DNA of 55,623 nucleotides from Streptomyces sp. Ru73. GTDB lineage: Bacteria > Actinomycetota > Actinomycetes > Streptomycetales > Streptomycetaceae. The notes under the pieces were generated by a model. That model saw only the letters and a program-made list of their open reading frames with translations. It was not told the DNA's origin and did not search any database. A program made the translations under genes and the position numbers. Of this stretch, positions 41,451 through 50,335 are shown in pieces. The DNA lies in NCBI RefSeq assembly GCF_002920575.1, contig NZ_PQSQ01000050.1, forward strand, positions 1 through 55,623. Reading direction: 5' to 3'. The stretch's first letter is position 1. Every line of letters begins with the position of its first letter.

Positions 41451-42406
41451 CCACCCCGGACATCCCGGCCGCGCCCGCGGCGACCGGTCCCGGCGCGGCG
41501 CCCGGCCCGGCGTCCGCCATGGGGCCCGCCGGGGCACCCTCAGCGGGGCCCGAGGGGCCGCGGCCCGGCACCCTGCGCACCCGGCTGCGCGCCCTGCGGA
41601 AGAACCGGCTCGCGCTCACCGGGGCCGTCATCGCCGCCGTCTTCGTCCTGGTGGCGCTCTGCGCCCCGCTCATCGCCCCGTACGACCCCGCGCGTCCCGA
41701 CTTCGGCGCCGCGCTCGCCCCGCCGTCCTGGGCGCACTGGCTCGGCACCGACGACCTCGGCCGCGACCAGCTCTCCCGGGTGATCCACGGCGCCCGCGCG
41801 TCGATGCAGGTGGGGCTGCTCGCCGTGCTGCTGGCCTTCGTCGTCGGCGTACCGCTGGGCCTGGCCGCGGGGTACTACGGCAAGTACGCCGACTCCGCCG
41901 TCTCCCGGCTCACCGACACCCTGCTCGCCTTCCCGTTCCTCGTCCTCGCGGTCGGGCTCGCGGCCGTCCTCGGCCCGTCCCTGCTCAACGCCACCATCGC
42001 CATCGGCATCTCCCAGGTACCGGCCGTCATCCGCATCGCACGCGCCGAGACGCTGCGGCTGAAGACGCTGGACTACGTGGGCGCCGCGGTCGTCAACGGC
42101 GGCGGCGACGGGACCGTCCTCTTCCGGCACATCCTGCCCAACGCCACCTCCGCGCTGATCGTGCAGGCCACGGTCGGCATCCCCGCCGCGATCATCGGCG
42201 AGGCGCTGCTCAGCTTCCTCGGCCTCGGCGTCCAGCCCCCGGCCCCCTCGCTCGGCGTGATGCTCTCCGGCGCCCAGCCCTTCCTCGGGCCCGCGCCGTG
42301 GATGGCCGTCTTCCCCGGCCTCGCCATCGTCGCCGCGACGCTGGCCTTCAACCTGCTCGGCGACGGCCTCCGGGACGTCCTCGACCCCCGTGGAGCCACC
42401 CGATGA
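41447..42406 (+). CDS. Peptide ABC importer, permease 2 (DppC-like)
   Basis: 319 residues. A low-complexity Pro/Ala/Gly tail of about 45 residues precedes the OppC N-terminal domain and helices (LTGAVIAAVFVLVALCAPLIAPYDP). Family markers are HWLGTDDLGRDQLSRVIHGARASMQVGLLAV and an EAA loop with VIRIARAETLRLKTLDYVGAA. Both ends overlap neighbours by 4 bases (ATGA), so it is translated within a coupled operon. Confidence 0.94.
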   Translation: MTTPDIPAAPAATGPGAAPGPASAMGPAGAPSAGPEGPRPGTLRTRLRALRKNRLALTGAVIAAVFVLVALCAPLIAPYDPARPDFGAALAPPSWAHWLGTDDLGRDQLSRVIHGARASMQVGLLAVLLAFVVGVPLGLAAGYYGKYADSAVSRLTDTLLAFPFLVLAVGLAAVLGPSLLNATIAIGISQVPAVIRIARAETLRLKTLDYVGAAVVNGGGDGTVLFRHILPNATSALIVQATVGIPAAIIGEALLSFLGLGVQPPAPSLGVMLSGAQPFLGPAPWMAVFPGLAIVAATLAFNLLGDGLRDVLDPRGATR

Positions 42407-43431
42407 GCACCGCGCCGCACGCTTCCGACGCGCCGGGCACGCCCGTGCTGAGCGTCCGCGACCTCTCCGTCTCCTTCCGCTCCGGCACCCGTACCGTGCA
42501 CGCCGTCGACTCCCTGTCGTACGACGTGGCGCCCGGCGAGGTGCTGGCCGTCGTCGGCGAGTCCGGGTGCGGCAAGTCCGTCACCTCCATGGCCGTCATG
42601 GGGCTGCTGCCGCCGACCGCGACCGTCACCGGGTCCGTACGGCTCGGCGGCCGGGAGCTGGCGGGGGCCGCCGAGAAGGAACTGGCCGCGGTCCGCGGCA
42701 AGGACCTCGCCATGATCTTCCAGGAGCCGATGACCTCGCTGAACCCGGTCCTCACCATCGGCCGGCAGATCGGCGAGGTGCTCCGCCGCCACCAGGGCCT
42801 GAGCCGCAAGGAGGCCCGGGAGCGGGCCGTCGACCTGCTCGCGCTGGTCGGCATTCCCGCGCCGGAGCGCCGGGTGGCGGAGTACCCGCACCAGCTCAGC
42901 GGCGGCATGCGGCAGCGCGTCATGATCGCCGTCGCGGTGGCCTGCGACCCGGCGGTCCTCATCGCCGACGAGCCGACCACCGCGCTCGACGTCACCGTCC
43001 AGGCCGGCATCCTCGAGGTCCTCCGGTCGCTGCGCGAACGCCTCGGCACCGCCATCGTGCTGATCACCCACGACCTGGGCGTGGTCGCCGAGGCGGCGGA
43101 CCGGGTGCTCGTGATGTACGCGGGCCGGGCCGTCGAACAGGCCCCGGTCGACGAGCTGTTCGCCGCGCCCCGGCACCCGTACACCCGCGGCCTGCTCAGC
43201 GCCGTGCTCCGCCCCGGCCAGGAAGGAAAGCGCCGGCTGCCGGAGATCCCCGGCCTGGTCCCGAGCCTGACCGTCCAGCCGGACGCCTGCACCTTCGCCG
43301 ACCGCTGCGCCCACGCGGACGAACAGTGCGGCACGTCCCGCCCGCCGCTCGCCCCGGAGACCGGCCACCGTGCCGCCTGCTGGCACCCCGTGGCCGCCCC
43401 CGTCGCCCCGCACGAGGAGGCCGCCCGATGA
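42403..43431 (+). CDS. Peptide ABC importer, ATPase 1 (DppD-like)
   Basis: 342 residues. Walker A GESGCGKSV, Q-loop IFQEPMTSLNP, signature QLSGGMRQRVMIAVAVA, Walker B VLIADEPTTALD and switch His in VLITHDLGVV. The C-terminal oligopeptide extension has the Cys-containing CTFADRCAHADEQC module found in Dpp/Opp ATPases, which can hold an iron-sulfur cluster. Starts and ends in ATGA overlaps. Confidence 0.95.
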   Translation: MSTAPHASDAPGTPVLSVRDLSVSFRSGTRTVHAVDSLSYDVAPGEVLAVVGESGCGKSVTSMAVMGLLPPTATVTGSVRLGGRELAGAAEKELAAVRGKDLAMIFQEPMTSLNPVLTIGRQIGEVLRRHQGLSRKEARERAVDLLALVGIPAPERRVAEYPHQLSGGMRQRVMIAVAVACDPAVLIADEPTTALDVTVQAGILEVLRSLRERLGTAIVLITHDLGVVAEAADRVLVMYAGRAVEQAPVDELFAAPRHPYTRGLLSAVLRPGQEGKRRLPEIPGLVPSLTVQPDACTFADRCAHADEQCGTSRPPLAPETGHRAACWHPVAAPVAPHEEAAR

Positions 43432-44519
43432 GCGCCGTACAGGAAGTCCCGTCGCCGCGCGAGGGAGGCGCGGGTGCCGCTGCGCGTGAAGGGGGCGACG
43501 TGCCCGTACTCGAAGTGCGGGACCTGGAGCGGCACTTCGCCGCGCAGGGTGGCACCGTGCGGGCCGTGGACGGGGTCGGCCTGACCATCGGGCGCGGGGA
43601 AGTGCTCGGCCTCGTGGGGGAGTCGGGCAGCGGCAAGTCCACCGTGGGGCGCTGCGTGGTCCGGCTGGACGAGCCGACCGGCGGCCGGATCGCCCTCAAG
43701 GGCACCGACATCACCCACCTCTCGCGCCGCGTCCTGCGCCCGCTCCGCACCGACATGCACCTCGTCTTCCAGGACCCGTCGTCCTCGCTGGACCCGCGCA
43801 TGACCATCGGGCAGATCGTCGCCGAACCGCTGCGGCTGCACCGGCTGGTGCCCCGGTCCGGGCTCCGGGACCGGGTCGGGGAGCTGCTCGCCCAGGTCGG
43901 GCTGCGCCCCGAATACGCCGACCGGCACCCGCACGAGCTGTCCGGGGGCCAGCGCCAGCGCATCTCCCTCGCGCGCGCCCTCTCCGTAGGCCCCGACCTG
44001 CTGATCGCCGACGAGCCGACCTCCGCGCTGGACGTCTCCGTCCAGGCCGCCGTCCTCAACCTCCTCGCCGACCTCCAGCGGGACCGCGGCTTCGGCTGCC
44101 TGTTCATCACCCACGACCTGGCCGCCGTGGAGTTCCTGGCGGACCGCATCGCCGTGATGTATCTGGGCCGGATCGTCGAGGAGGCCCCGACGGCCCGCCT
44201 CTTCGCCGAACCCCTGCACCCGTACACGCAGGCGCTCCTCTCCGCGGCCCCCGTACCGGACCCCGCCCTCCAGCGCACCCGCGAGCGCATCGTCCTCAGC
44301 GGCGACCTCCCCAGCCCCCTCGACCCGCCCCCGGGCTGCCACTTCCACACCCGCTGCCCGGTGGCGCTCGACCGCTGCCGCACGGAACCCCCGGAGCTGC
44401 GGGAGCTGCCCGGGGGCCGCCGGGTGGCGTGCCACCTGGCAGATCCCGGTTGCCGCCCGTCGAGTGAGGGAGCAAGCCCAGCAGAATCAAGCCCGTCCGG
44501 GGGCACCTCCCAGCGGTAG
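43428..44519 (+). CDS. Peptide ABC importer, ATPase 2 (DppF-like), tail derived from a repeat
   Basis: 363 residues. Walker A GESGSGKST, FQDPSSSLDP, signature ELSGGQRQRISLARAL, LLIADEPTSALD, FITHDLAAV; C-terminal module CHFHTRCPVALDRC. Partner of the preceding ATPase. Its last residues (about SSPSGGTSQR) are encoded inside a dispersed extragenic repeat that also supplies the stop codon, so the natural C-terminus has probably been replaced or extended by the repeat. A normal family member would end near the ACHLADPG segment. Confidence 0.94.
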   Translation: MSAVQEVPSPREGGAGAAAREGGDVPVLEVRDLERHFAAQGGTVRAVDGVGLTIGRGEVLGLVGESGSGKSTVGRCVVRLDEPTGGRIALKGTDITHLSRRVLRPLRTDMHLVFQDPSSSLDPRMTIGQIVAEPLRLHRLVPRSGLRDRVGELLAQVGLRPEYADRHPHELSGGQRQRISLARALSVGPDLLIADEPTSALDVSVQAAVLNLLADLQRDRGFGCLFITHDLAAVEFLADRIAVMYLGRIVEEAPTARLFAEPLHPYTQALLSAAPVPDPALQRTRERIVLSGDLPSPLDPPPGCHFHTRCPVALDRCRTEPPELRELPGGRRVACHLADPGCRPSSEGASPAESSPSGGTSQR

Positions 44520-44553
44520 CTGGGGGAGTTTGAGGACGAGCCCGGTAGGGCGA
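44486..44553 (+). repeat. Streptomyces-type dispersed extragenic repeat with internal hairpin
   Basis: ATCAAGCCCGTCCGG ... TTTGAGGACGAG is the widespread Streptomyces extragenic sequence. Here a second unit (GGGGCACCTCCCAGC-GGTA-GCTGGGGGAG, an 8-bp stem) sits inside it. The stop codon of the upstream ATPase falls in the hairpin loop. It probably also ends the five-gene transcript. Confidence 0.7.
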
Positions 44554-44612
44554 TTCCGGCGCGCCACAGTCCACCCGCACCATCCGTAAAACCGCGACCG
44601 CAAGGGAGCCCC

Positions 44613-46508
44613 GTGTTCACCACCCGCCCCACCCTCAACGGCACCTTCGGGATGGCCTCCTCCACCCACTGGCTGGCGTCCCAGTCCGCCATGGCGGTCC
44701 TGGAGGGCGGCGGCAACGCCTACGACGCCGCGGTCGCCGCCGGCTTCGTGCTGCACGTCGTCGAGCCGCACCTGAACGGCCCGGCCGGCGAGGTACCGAT
44801 CATCCTGGCCCCGGCCGGCGGCCCCGTACAGGTGCTGTGCGGCCAGGGCCCGGCCCCGGCCGGTGCCACCGTCGCGCACTACACCTCCCTCGGCCTGGAC
44901 CTCGTCCCCGGTACGGGCCCGCTCGCCGCCGCCGTGCCGGGCGCGTTCGACGCCTGGATGGTGCTGCTGCGCGACCACGGCACGAAGACGCTCGCCGAGG
45001 TCCTGTCGTACGCCATCGGGTACGCCCGCAACGGCCACCCGGCCGTCGAACGCGTCGGCGAGACCGTGGAGACCGTCCGCGAGCTCTTCGAGACCGAGTG
45101 GACGACCTCGGCCGAGGTGTACCTGCCCGGCGGCCGCTCCGTCGCTCCCGGCGGGCTCCAGCGCAACGAGCAGCTGGCCGCCACCTGGGAGCGGCTGGTC
45201 CGCGAGGCCGAGGCCGCGGGCCCGGGGCGCGAGACGCAGATCGACGCGGCCCGCCGCATCTGGCGCGAGGGCTTCATCGGCGAGGCCATGGCCGCGTTCG
45301 CCGCGCGCCCGGCCATGGACACCTCCGGCGAGCGGCACGCGGGCACCCTGACCGGCGACGACCTCGCCGCGTTCAGGGCGACGTACGAGGCGCCCGTGAC
45401 GTACGACCGGAACGGCTGGACCGTCGCCAAGGCGGGCGCCTGGTCCCAGGGCCCGGCCTTCCTCCAGCAGCTCGCGCTGCTCCCCGACGAGCTGCCCGCG
45501 CACGGGAGCCCCGAGTACGTGCACACCCTCGTGGAGGGCACCAAGCTGGCCATGGCGGACCGCGAGGCCTGGTACGGCGACGCGGAGGGCGCCGACAGCG
45601 TGCCGGTGGAGACGCTGCTCTCCCCGGAGTACAACGCCGGGCGCCGTGCGCTGATCACCGGCAGCGCCTCGTACGAGCTGCGCCCCGGCAGCCCCGGGGG
45701 CCGCACTCCGCGCCTCAGCAAGCACGCCGCGGCGGTGGCGGCGGGCGAGCCGGGTTTCGACGCGCTGGGCGTCTCGGGCAGCGGCGCGGGCGAGCCCACC
45801 GTGGCCAAGGGCACGGGGACGGGCGCGGCGGCACGGGAGGCCGCAGCACGGGAGGCCGCGGCGCCGCCCGCCGTCGCCCCCGAAGTGGACCGCACCGGCG
45901 CCACCCGGGGCGACACCTGCCACATCGACGTCGTGGACCGCTGGGGCAACATGGTCTCGGCGACGCCCTCCGGCGGCTGGCTGCAGTCCAACCCGGTGAT
46001 CCCGGGCCTCGGCTTCCCGCTCGGCACCCGTCTGCAGATGGCCTGGCTGGAGGAGGGGCTGCCGAACTCCCTCACTCCGGGGCGCCGCCCCCGTACCACC
46101 CTCACGCCGTCCCTCGCGCTGCGCGACGGGGTGCCGGTGATGGCCTTCGGCACGCCCGGCGGCGATCAGCAGGACCAGTGGCAGCTGCACTTCTTCCTGG
46201 CCGTGACCGAGCGTGCCCCCGTACGCGGCGGCCTGGATCTCCAGGGCGCCATCGACGCGCCGAACTGGCACACCGACTCCTTCCCGGGGTCGTTCTTCCC
46301 GCGTGCCATGCGGCCGGGCAGCGTGACGGTGGAGTCCCGGATCGGCGGGGAGGTCGTCGAGGGGCTGCGGGCCCGTGGTCACGACGTGACCGTGGGTGAC
46401 GCCTGGTCCGAGGGGCGGCTGTGCGCGGTGGCCCGCGACCCGGAGACCGGCGTGCTCTCCGCCGGCGCCAATCCGCGCGGCATGCAGGGCTACGCCGTGG
46501 GGCGCTGA
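44613..46508 (+). CDS. Gamma-glutamyltransferase family protein
   Basis: 631 residues (GTG start, AAGGGAG upstream). It is a GGT-type N-terminal-nucleophile hydrolase: ASSTHWLASQSAMAVLEGGG and NAYDAAVAAGF near the N-terminus, and the autoprocessing/nucleophile Thr435 in RGDTCHIDVVDRWGN. FGTPGGDQQDQWQLHFF is a late family motif. A low-complexity Ala/Gly insert (about residues 395-425) precedes the cleavage site. There is no signal peptide, so it is probably cytoplasmic, unlike secreted GGTs. It hydrolyses or transfers gamma-glutamyl groups. Placement behind the peptide importer suggests it processes the imported ligand. Confidence 0.88.
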   Translation: MFTTRPTLNGTFGMASSTHWLASQSAMAVLEGGGNAYDAAVAAGFVLHVVEPHLNGPAGEVPIILAPAGGPVQVLCGQGPAPAGATVAHYTSLGLDLVPGTGPLAAAVPGAFDAWMVLLRDHGTKTLAEVLSYAIGYARNGHPAVERVGETVETVRELFETEWTTSAEVYLPGGRSVAPGGLQRNEQLAATWERLVREAEAAGPGRETQIDAARRIWREGFIGEAMAAFAARPAMDTSGERHAGTLTGDDLAAFRATYEAPVTYDRNGWTVAKAGAWSQGPAFLQQLALLPDELPAHGSPEYVHTLVEGTKLAMADREAWYGDAEGADSVPVETLLSPEYNAGRRALITGSASYELRPGSPGGRTPRLSKHAAAVAAGEPGFDALGVSGSGAGEPTVAKGTGTGAAAREAAAREAAAPPAVAPEVDRTGATRGDTCHIDVVDRWGNMVSATPSGGWLQSNPVIPGLGFPLGTRLQMAWLEEGLPNSLTPGRRPRTTLTPSLALRDGVPVMAFGTPGGDQQDQWQLHFFLAVTERAPVRGGLDLQGAIDAPNWHTDSFPGSFFPRAMRPGSVTVESRIGGEVVEGLRARGHDVTVGDAWSEGRLCAVARDPETGVLSAGANPRGMQGYAVGR

Positions 46509-46584
46509 GCCCGCCCGACGCAGGTCACCCCGGGTTCACCTGGATTCCAGCCGGTGTGTCGGTGCCCCGTGTTTCCATGGAGAC

Positions 46585-47589
46585 ATGATCGAAGCAATTC
46601 CTGCGATTCCTGCAAACAACGACGACAGGACGGACAGGGCGGACAGCACGGACATGACGGTGCCGGCCGGGGCGGCCGGGGCGGCCGGGGTGGCCGGAGC
46701 CTCCGGCGGGACGGCGGCCGGCGCCGGCCCGACCGCGGCAGCCGACGGCGCCACCGCGGCCGACGCGGTGCTCGCCGCCGTCGACCTCGACGCCGTCGAG
46801 AAGGCCGTGCGCGAGGCGGCAGCGGCGGAGATCCTGCCGCGCTTCCGGCAGCTCGCCGCCCACGAGGTGATCGAGAAGAACGGCCCGCACGACCTCGTCA
46901 CCATCGCCGACCGGCGCGCCGAGGAGCACCTCACGGCCGCCCTGACGGCCCTGCTCCCCGGCTCGGCCGTGGTCGGCGAGGAAGCGGTGCACGCCGACCC
47001 CCGGGTGCTGGACGCGCTGCACGGCGACGCGCCGGTGTGGATCGTCGACCCGGTCGACGGCACCCGGCAGTTCGTGCACGGCGACCCCGGCTTCTCGACC
47101 CTGGTCGCGCTCGCGCACCGGGGCGAGCTGCTGGCCTCCTGGACGTACGCGCCCGCGCTGGAGGAGATGGCCGTCGCGGTGCGCGGCCGCGGTGCCCTGC
47201 TGAACGGCCGCCGGCTGCGCTCCGGCGCGCCGCACGAGGGCAAGACCCTGGAAGTGGCCATGTCGCACCACGACTTCACCACCGTGGCCGAGAAGCGCGC
47301 GCTGTCCGGCCTGGTCTGCGAGGGCATCGCGCCGCGCCCCTGCGGCTCGGCGGGCCTGGAGTACCTGGCCATCGCCCGCGGCACGCTGGAGGCGACCGCC
47401 TTCACCTGGGAGAACCCCTGGGACCACGCGGCGGGCCTGCTTCTCGTCGAGGAGGCGGGCGGCAGCAGCATGACCCTCTCGGGCGACCCGTTCCGGATAG
47501 CCGGGGGCAACACCCTGCCGTTCACGGCAGCACGGGACACAGCCACGGCACGGCGTATCCTCGATCTGCTGGCAGCGCCTGTGGCATGA
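46585..47589 (+). CDS. Inositol-monophosphatase-family phosphatase (HisN-like)
   Basis: 334 residues (ATG 46585; an internal ATG at 46654 would remove 23). Residues 25-70 are Ala/Gly low-complexity. The enzyme core follows: LVTIADRRAEEHL, GEEA (metal Glu) and WIVDPVDGTRQFVHGDPGF (the DxxDGT metal motif), then WENPWDHAAGLLLVEEAGG (late metal Asp). Substrates in this family include inositol phosphate, histidinol phosphate and fructose-1,6-bisphosphate; the GDPGF variant and length fit actinobacterial HisN-type histidinol phosphatases, but no his genes are nearby. Confidence 0.85.
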   Translation: MIEAIPAIPANNDDRTDRADSTDMTVPAGAAGAAGVAGASGGTAAGAGPTAAADGATAADAVLAAVDLDAVEKAVREAAAAEILPRFRQLAAHEVIEKNGPHDLVTIADRRAEEHLTAALTALLPGSAVVGEEAVHADPRVLDALHGDAPVWIVDPVDGTRQFVHGDPGFSTLVALAHRGELLASWTYAPALEEMAVAVRGRGALLNGRRLRSGAPHEGKTLEVAMSHHDFTTVAEKRALSGLVCEGIAPRPCGSAGLEYLAIARGTLEATAFTWENPWDHAAGLLLVEEAGGSSMTLSGDPFRIAGGNTLPFTAARDTATARRILDLLAAPVA

Positions 47590-47670
47590 CCCCGACCACC
47601 GTCCTGGCACAGGCCGGCAGCCGCTGACCGGTCCTCGCCGAGGAGGGCCGACACGAGGGGAGTGGCGCAG

Positions 47671-49092
47671 GTGCCGACGATGCTCGATGCCGTGGTGATC
47701 GGGGCCGGGCCGAACGGCCTGACCGCGGCGGTCGAACTGGCCCGCCGTGGCATGTCCGTCGAGGTCTTCGAGGCCCGCGACACCATCGGCGGTGGCTCCC
47801 GCACGGAGGAGCTCACCCTGCCGGGCTTCCGGCACGACCCGTGCTCGGCGGTCCATCCGACCGGCATCGGCTCGCCGGCCTTCCGGGCCCTGCCGCTGCA
47901 GCGGTACGGCCTGGAGTGGCTGCACCCCGAACTCCCCATGGCGCACCCGTTCCCGGACGGCAGCGCCGCCGTGCTCGCCCGTTCCGTGGGCGAGACCGCG
48001 ATGTCCTTCGGCGCACGGGACGCGGGCGCGTACCGCCGTCTGGTCGACCCCTTCCGCGGCAAGTGGGACACGCTCGCGCGGGACATGATGCGCGGCGTCC
48101 TCGAAGGGTTCCCGCGCGACCCGGTCATGCTCGCCCGCTTCGGGCTGGCGGGCATCCCGCCGGTGTCCGTGCTGAACCGCCGCTTCCACGGCGAGAAGGC
48201 GCGCGCCGTCCTCGCCGGCTGCGCGGCCCACGTCATCCACCCGCTGAGCGGCGTCGCCACCGGCGCCATCGCCCTCACCTTCGCGCTGCTCGCGCACGCG
48301 TACGGCTGGCCCATCGCCCGCGGCGGCTCGCAGGCCGTTCCCGATGCCCTGGCGGGGTACCTCCGCGACCAGGGCGGCGAGATCCACACGGACTACGAGG
48401 TCAAGCGGCTGGACGACCTGCCGCCCGCCCGCGCGTACCTCTTCGACACCTCGCCGACGGCGCTGGCCCGAATCGCGGGCCTCGGCAACGCCTTCGACGG
48501 CTACCGCTACGGCCCCTCCGCCTTCAAGATCGACTACGCGCTGTCCGGGCCCGTGCCGTGGACCTCACCGGAGGCCCGCCGCGCCGGTACGGTCCACGTC
48601 GGCCCGACCGCCGAGGACATCGGCCGCGCGCTGCGCGACGTCCACCAGGGCCGCGCCCCGGAGCGCCCCTTCCTGATCACCTCGCAGCCGTCCCTGACGG
48701 ACCCGAGCCGCGCCCCCGAGGGCAAGCACACCTTCTGGGCGTACGGCCACGTCCCCAACGGCTGGACGGGCAACCTCACCGAAGCCGTCGAGGCCCAGCT
48801 GGAACGCTTCGCCCCGGGCTTCCGCGACCTCGTACTGGCCCGCGCGACCGCCGGCCCGCCCGAACTGGCCGCGCGCAACGCCAACTACATCGGCGGCGAC
48901 ATCGGCGTCGGCGCGTTCGCCGGCCTCCAGACCCTCTTCCGCCCCAAGCTCCGCCGCATCCCGTACACCACCGCCCACCCCGCCGTCTTCCTCTGCTCCT
49001 CGGCGACCCCGCCCGGCGGCGGCGTCCACGGCATGTGCGGCCACAACGCCGCCCGCGCCGCCTGGCGAAGGATCAGGGAGACGCGGCAGTAG
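47671..49092 (+). CDS. FAD/NAD(P)-binding oxidoreductase (phytoene-desaturase-like)
   Basis: 473 residues. GTG 47671 is chosen because AGGGGA lies 9 bases ahead; ATG 47680 is also possible. The dinucleotide-binding motif is DAVVIGAGPNGLTAAVELARRG with a VFEARDTIGGGSRTEE continuation, typical of the phytoene-desaturase/PDCD2-like group. RGGSQAVPDALAGYLRDQGGEI is the substrate-domain landmark, and the C-terminal FAD contact is PGGGVHGMCGHNAARAAW. Substrate unknown; no carotenoid genes are nearby. Confidence 0.85.
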   Translation: MPTMLDAVVIGAGPNGLTAAVELARRGMSVEVFEARDTIGGGSRTEELTLPGFRHDPCSAVHPTGIGSPAFRALPLQRYGLEWLHPELPMAHPFPDGSAAVLARSVGETAMSFGARDAGAYRRLVDPFRGKWDTLARDMMRGVLEGFPRDPVMLARFGLAGIPPVSVLNRRFHGEKARAVLAGCAAHVIHPLSGVATGAIALTFALLAHAYGWPIARGGSQAVPDALAGYLRDQGGEIHTDYEVKRLDDLPPARAYLFDTSPTALARIAGLGNAFDGYRYGPSAFKIDYALSGPVPWTSPEARRAGTVHVGPTAEDIGRALRDVHQGRAPERPFLITSQPSLTDPSRAPEGKHTFWAYGHVPNGWTGNLTEAVEAQLERFAPGFRDLVLARATAGPPELAARNANYIGGDIGVGAFAGLQTLFRPKLRRIPYTTAHPAVFLCSSATPPGGGVHGMCGHNAARAAWRRIRETRQ

Positions 49093-49164
49093 GACCCGCG
49101 ACCGGTACGACCCGTCCGGACCGGGCGCGAGCCCTCCTGACACCGTCGGCTCAGGGCAGCGGAC

Positions 49165-49518
49165 TCACTGCTTCCGTCGGCCGAGCACGCAGAACTCGTT
49201 GCCCTCCGGGTCCGCCAGGACCACCCACGGCTGCTCGCCCTGGCCGACGTCGACCCGCCGAGCGCCGTGCGCCAGGAGCCGGGCCACCTCGGCGTCCTGA
49301 TCGTCCGGCACGAAGTCGAGGTGCAGCCGGCTCTTGGCCTTCTTGGGCTCGTCGAGCAGGACGAACTCAAGACCCGGCAGGCGGTCCGGCGCCGGGCGGA
49401 TCGCGAACTCCACGTCGGAGGTGTGGACGACGACCCAGCCGAGGGCCTCGGCCCACCACTGTCCCAGGGCCGCAGGGTCCGCCGAATGGACAATCACATG
49501 TTGCCATCGCAAGGTCAT
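49165..49518 (-). CDS. VOC-family glyoxalase-like protein
   Basis: 117 residues with two VOC modules: WQHVIVHSADPAALGQWWAE at the start and QPWVVLADPEGNEFCVLGRR at the end. It fits the small glyoxalase/bleomycin-resistance-like domain family (PF18029-type) widespread in actinomycetes. Ligand unknown. It diverges from the macrodomain gene 105 bp away and is convergent with the oxidoreductase gene. Confidence 0.85.
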   Translation of the reverse strand: MTLRWQHVIVHSADPAALGQWWAEALGWVVVHTSDVEFAIRPAPDRLPGLEFVLLDEPKKAKSRLHLDFVPDDQDAEVARLLAHGARRVDVGQGEQPWVVLADPEGNEFCVLGRRKQ

Positions 49519-49623
49519 TCGCCGAGCTTAACCCGAGCGGTCATTTCCCTCACCGGTCAATCCGCGCCCCTGAGTTGGGCCCGCCGGACCTGCGACGCCG
49601 CCCCGCTGCGTCATCATGCCCCC

Positions 49624-50178
49624 ATGAGTGAGAGCGCGAAGAAGGACGACGGGGGCGGGCGGGTGACGCTCGTGCGGGGCGACATCACCGAGCAGGACGT
49701 GGACGCCGTCGTGAACGCGGCGAACTCCTCGCTGCTCGGCGGCGGGGGAGTGGACGGGGCCATCCACCGGCGTGGCGGGCCGCGCATCCTGGAGGAGTGC
49801 CGGGCGCTGCGGGCCTCCCGGTACGGGCGCGGGCTGCCGACCGGGCAGGCCGTCGCCACCACGGCCGGGGAGCTGCCGGCCCGCTGGGTGGTGCACACCG
49901 TGGGTCCCGTGTACGCGAAGTCCGAGGACCGGTCCGCGCTGCTCGCCTCCTGCTACCGGGAGTCGCTGGCGGTGGCGGCCGGGCTGGGCGCGCGCACGGT
50001 GGCCTTCCCGGCGATCTCCACCGGGGTGTACGGATGGCCGCTGGACGACGGGGCGCGGATCGCGGTGCGGACGGTGCGGGAGGCGCTGGCCGCGGGGACC
50101 GGTCCGTTCGACGAGGTGCGGTTCGTGGTGTTCGACGAGCGGGCCCGTGAGGCGTTCGCGGCGGCGCTGGAGGAGTAG
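49624..50178 (+). CDS. Macrodomain protein (O-acetyl-ADP-ribose deacetylase type)
   Basis: 184 residues, one macrodomain. RVTLVRGDITEQDVDAVVNAANSSLLGGGGVDGAIH is the ADP-ribose pocket of the YmdB/MacroD class, with catalytic Asn/Asp residues in NAANSSLLGGGGVDGAI. TGQAVATTAGELPARWVVHTVGP and FPAISTGVYGWPL complete the site. It removes acetyl from O-acetyl-ADP-ribose, the sirtuin product, or mono-ADP-ribose from proteins. An ADP-ribosylglycohydrolase gene and a sirtuin gene also occur in this window. Confidence 0.93.
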   Translation: MSESAKKDDGGGRVTLVRGDITEQDVDAVVNAANSSLLGGGGVDGAIHRRGGPRILEECRALRASRYGRGLPTGQAVATTAGELPARWVVHTVGPVYAKSEDRSALLASCYRESLAVAAGLGARTVAFPAISTGVYGWPLDDGARIAVRTVREALAAGTGPFDEVRFVVFDERAREAFAAALEE

Positions 50179-50212
50179 GCGGGGACGACTCGCGGCAGGC
50201 GCCGCCGCCGGT

Positions 50213-50236
50213 GGGGCGCATGGTCCGGGGCGCCCC
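50213..50236. terminator. Hairpin after the macrodomain gene
   Basis: GGGGCGC pairs with GCGCCCC across a 10-base loop, 34 bases after the stop and 100 bases before the repair operon. Confidence 0.4.
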
Positions 50237-50335
50237 GTCGCAGGCGCCGGCCGCCGGTGGGCGCCGCCCGCGGCCCGGCACGTCCATGTCGGATTCTCGC
50301 CAGCCACCCGGCGCCGCCTGCGGAATCCTTGAGGT

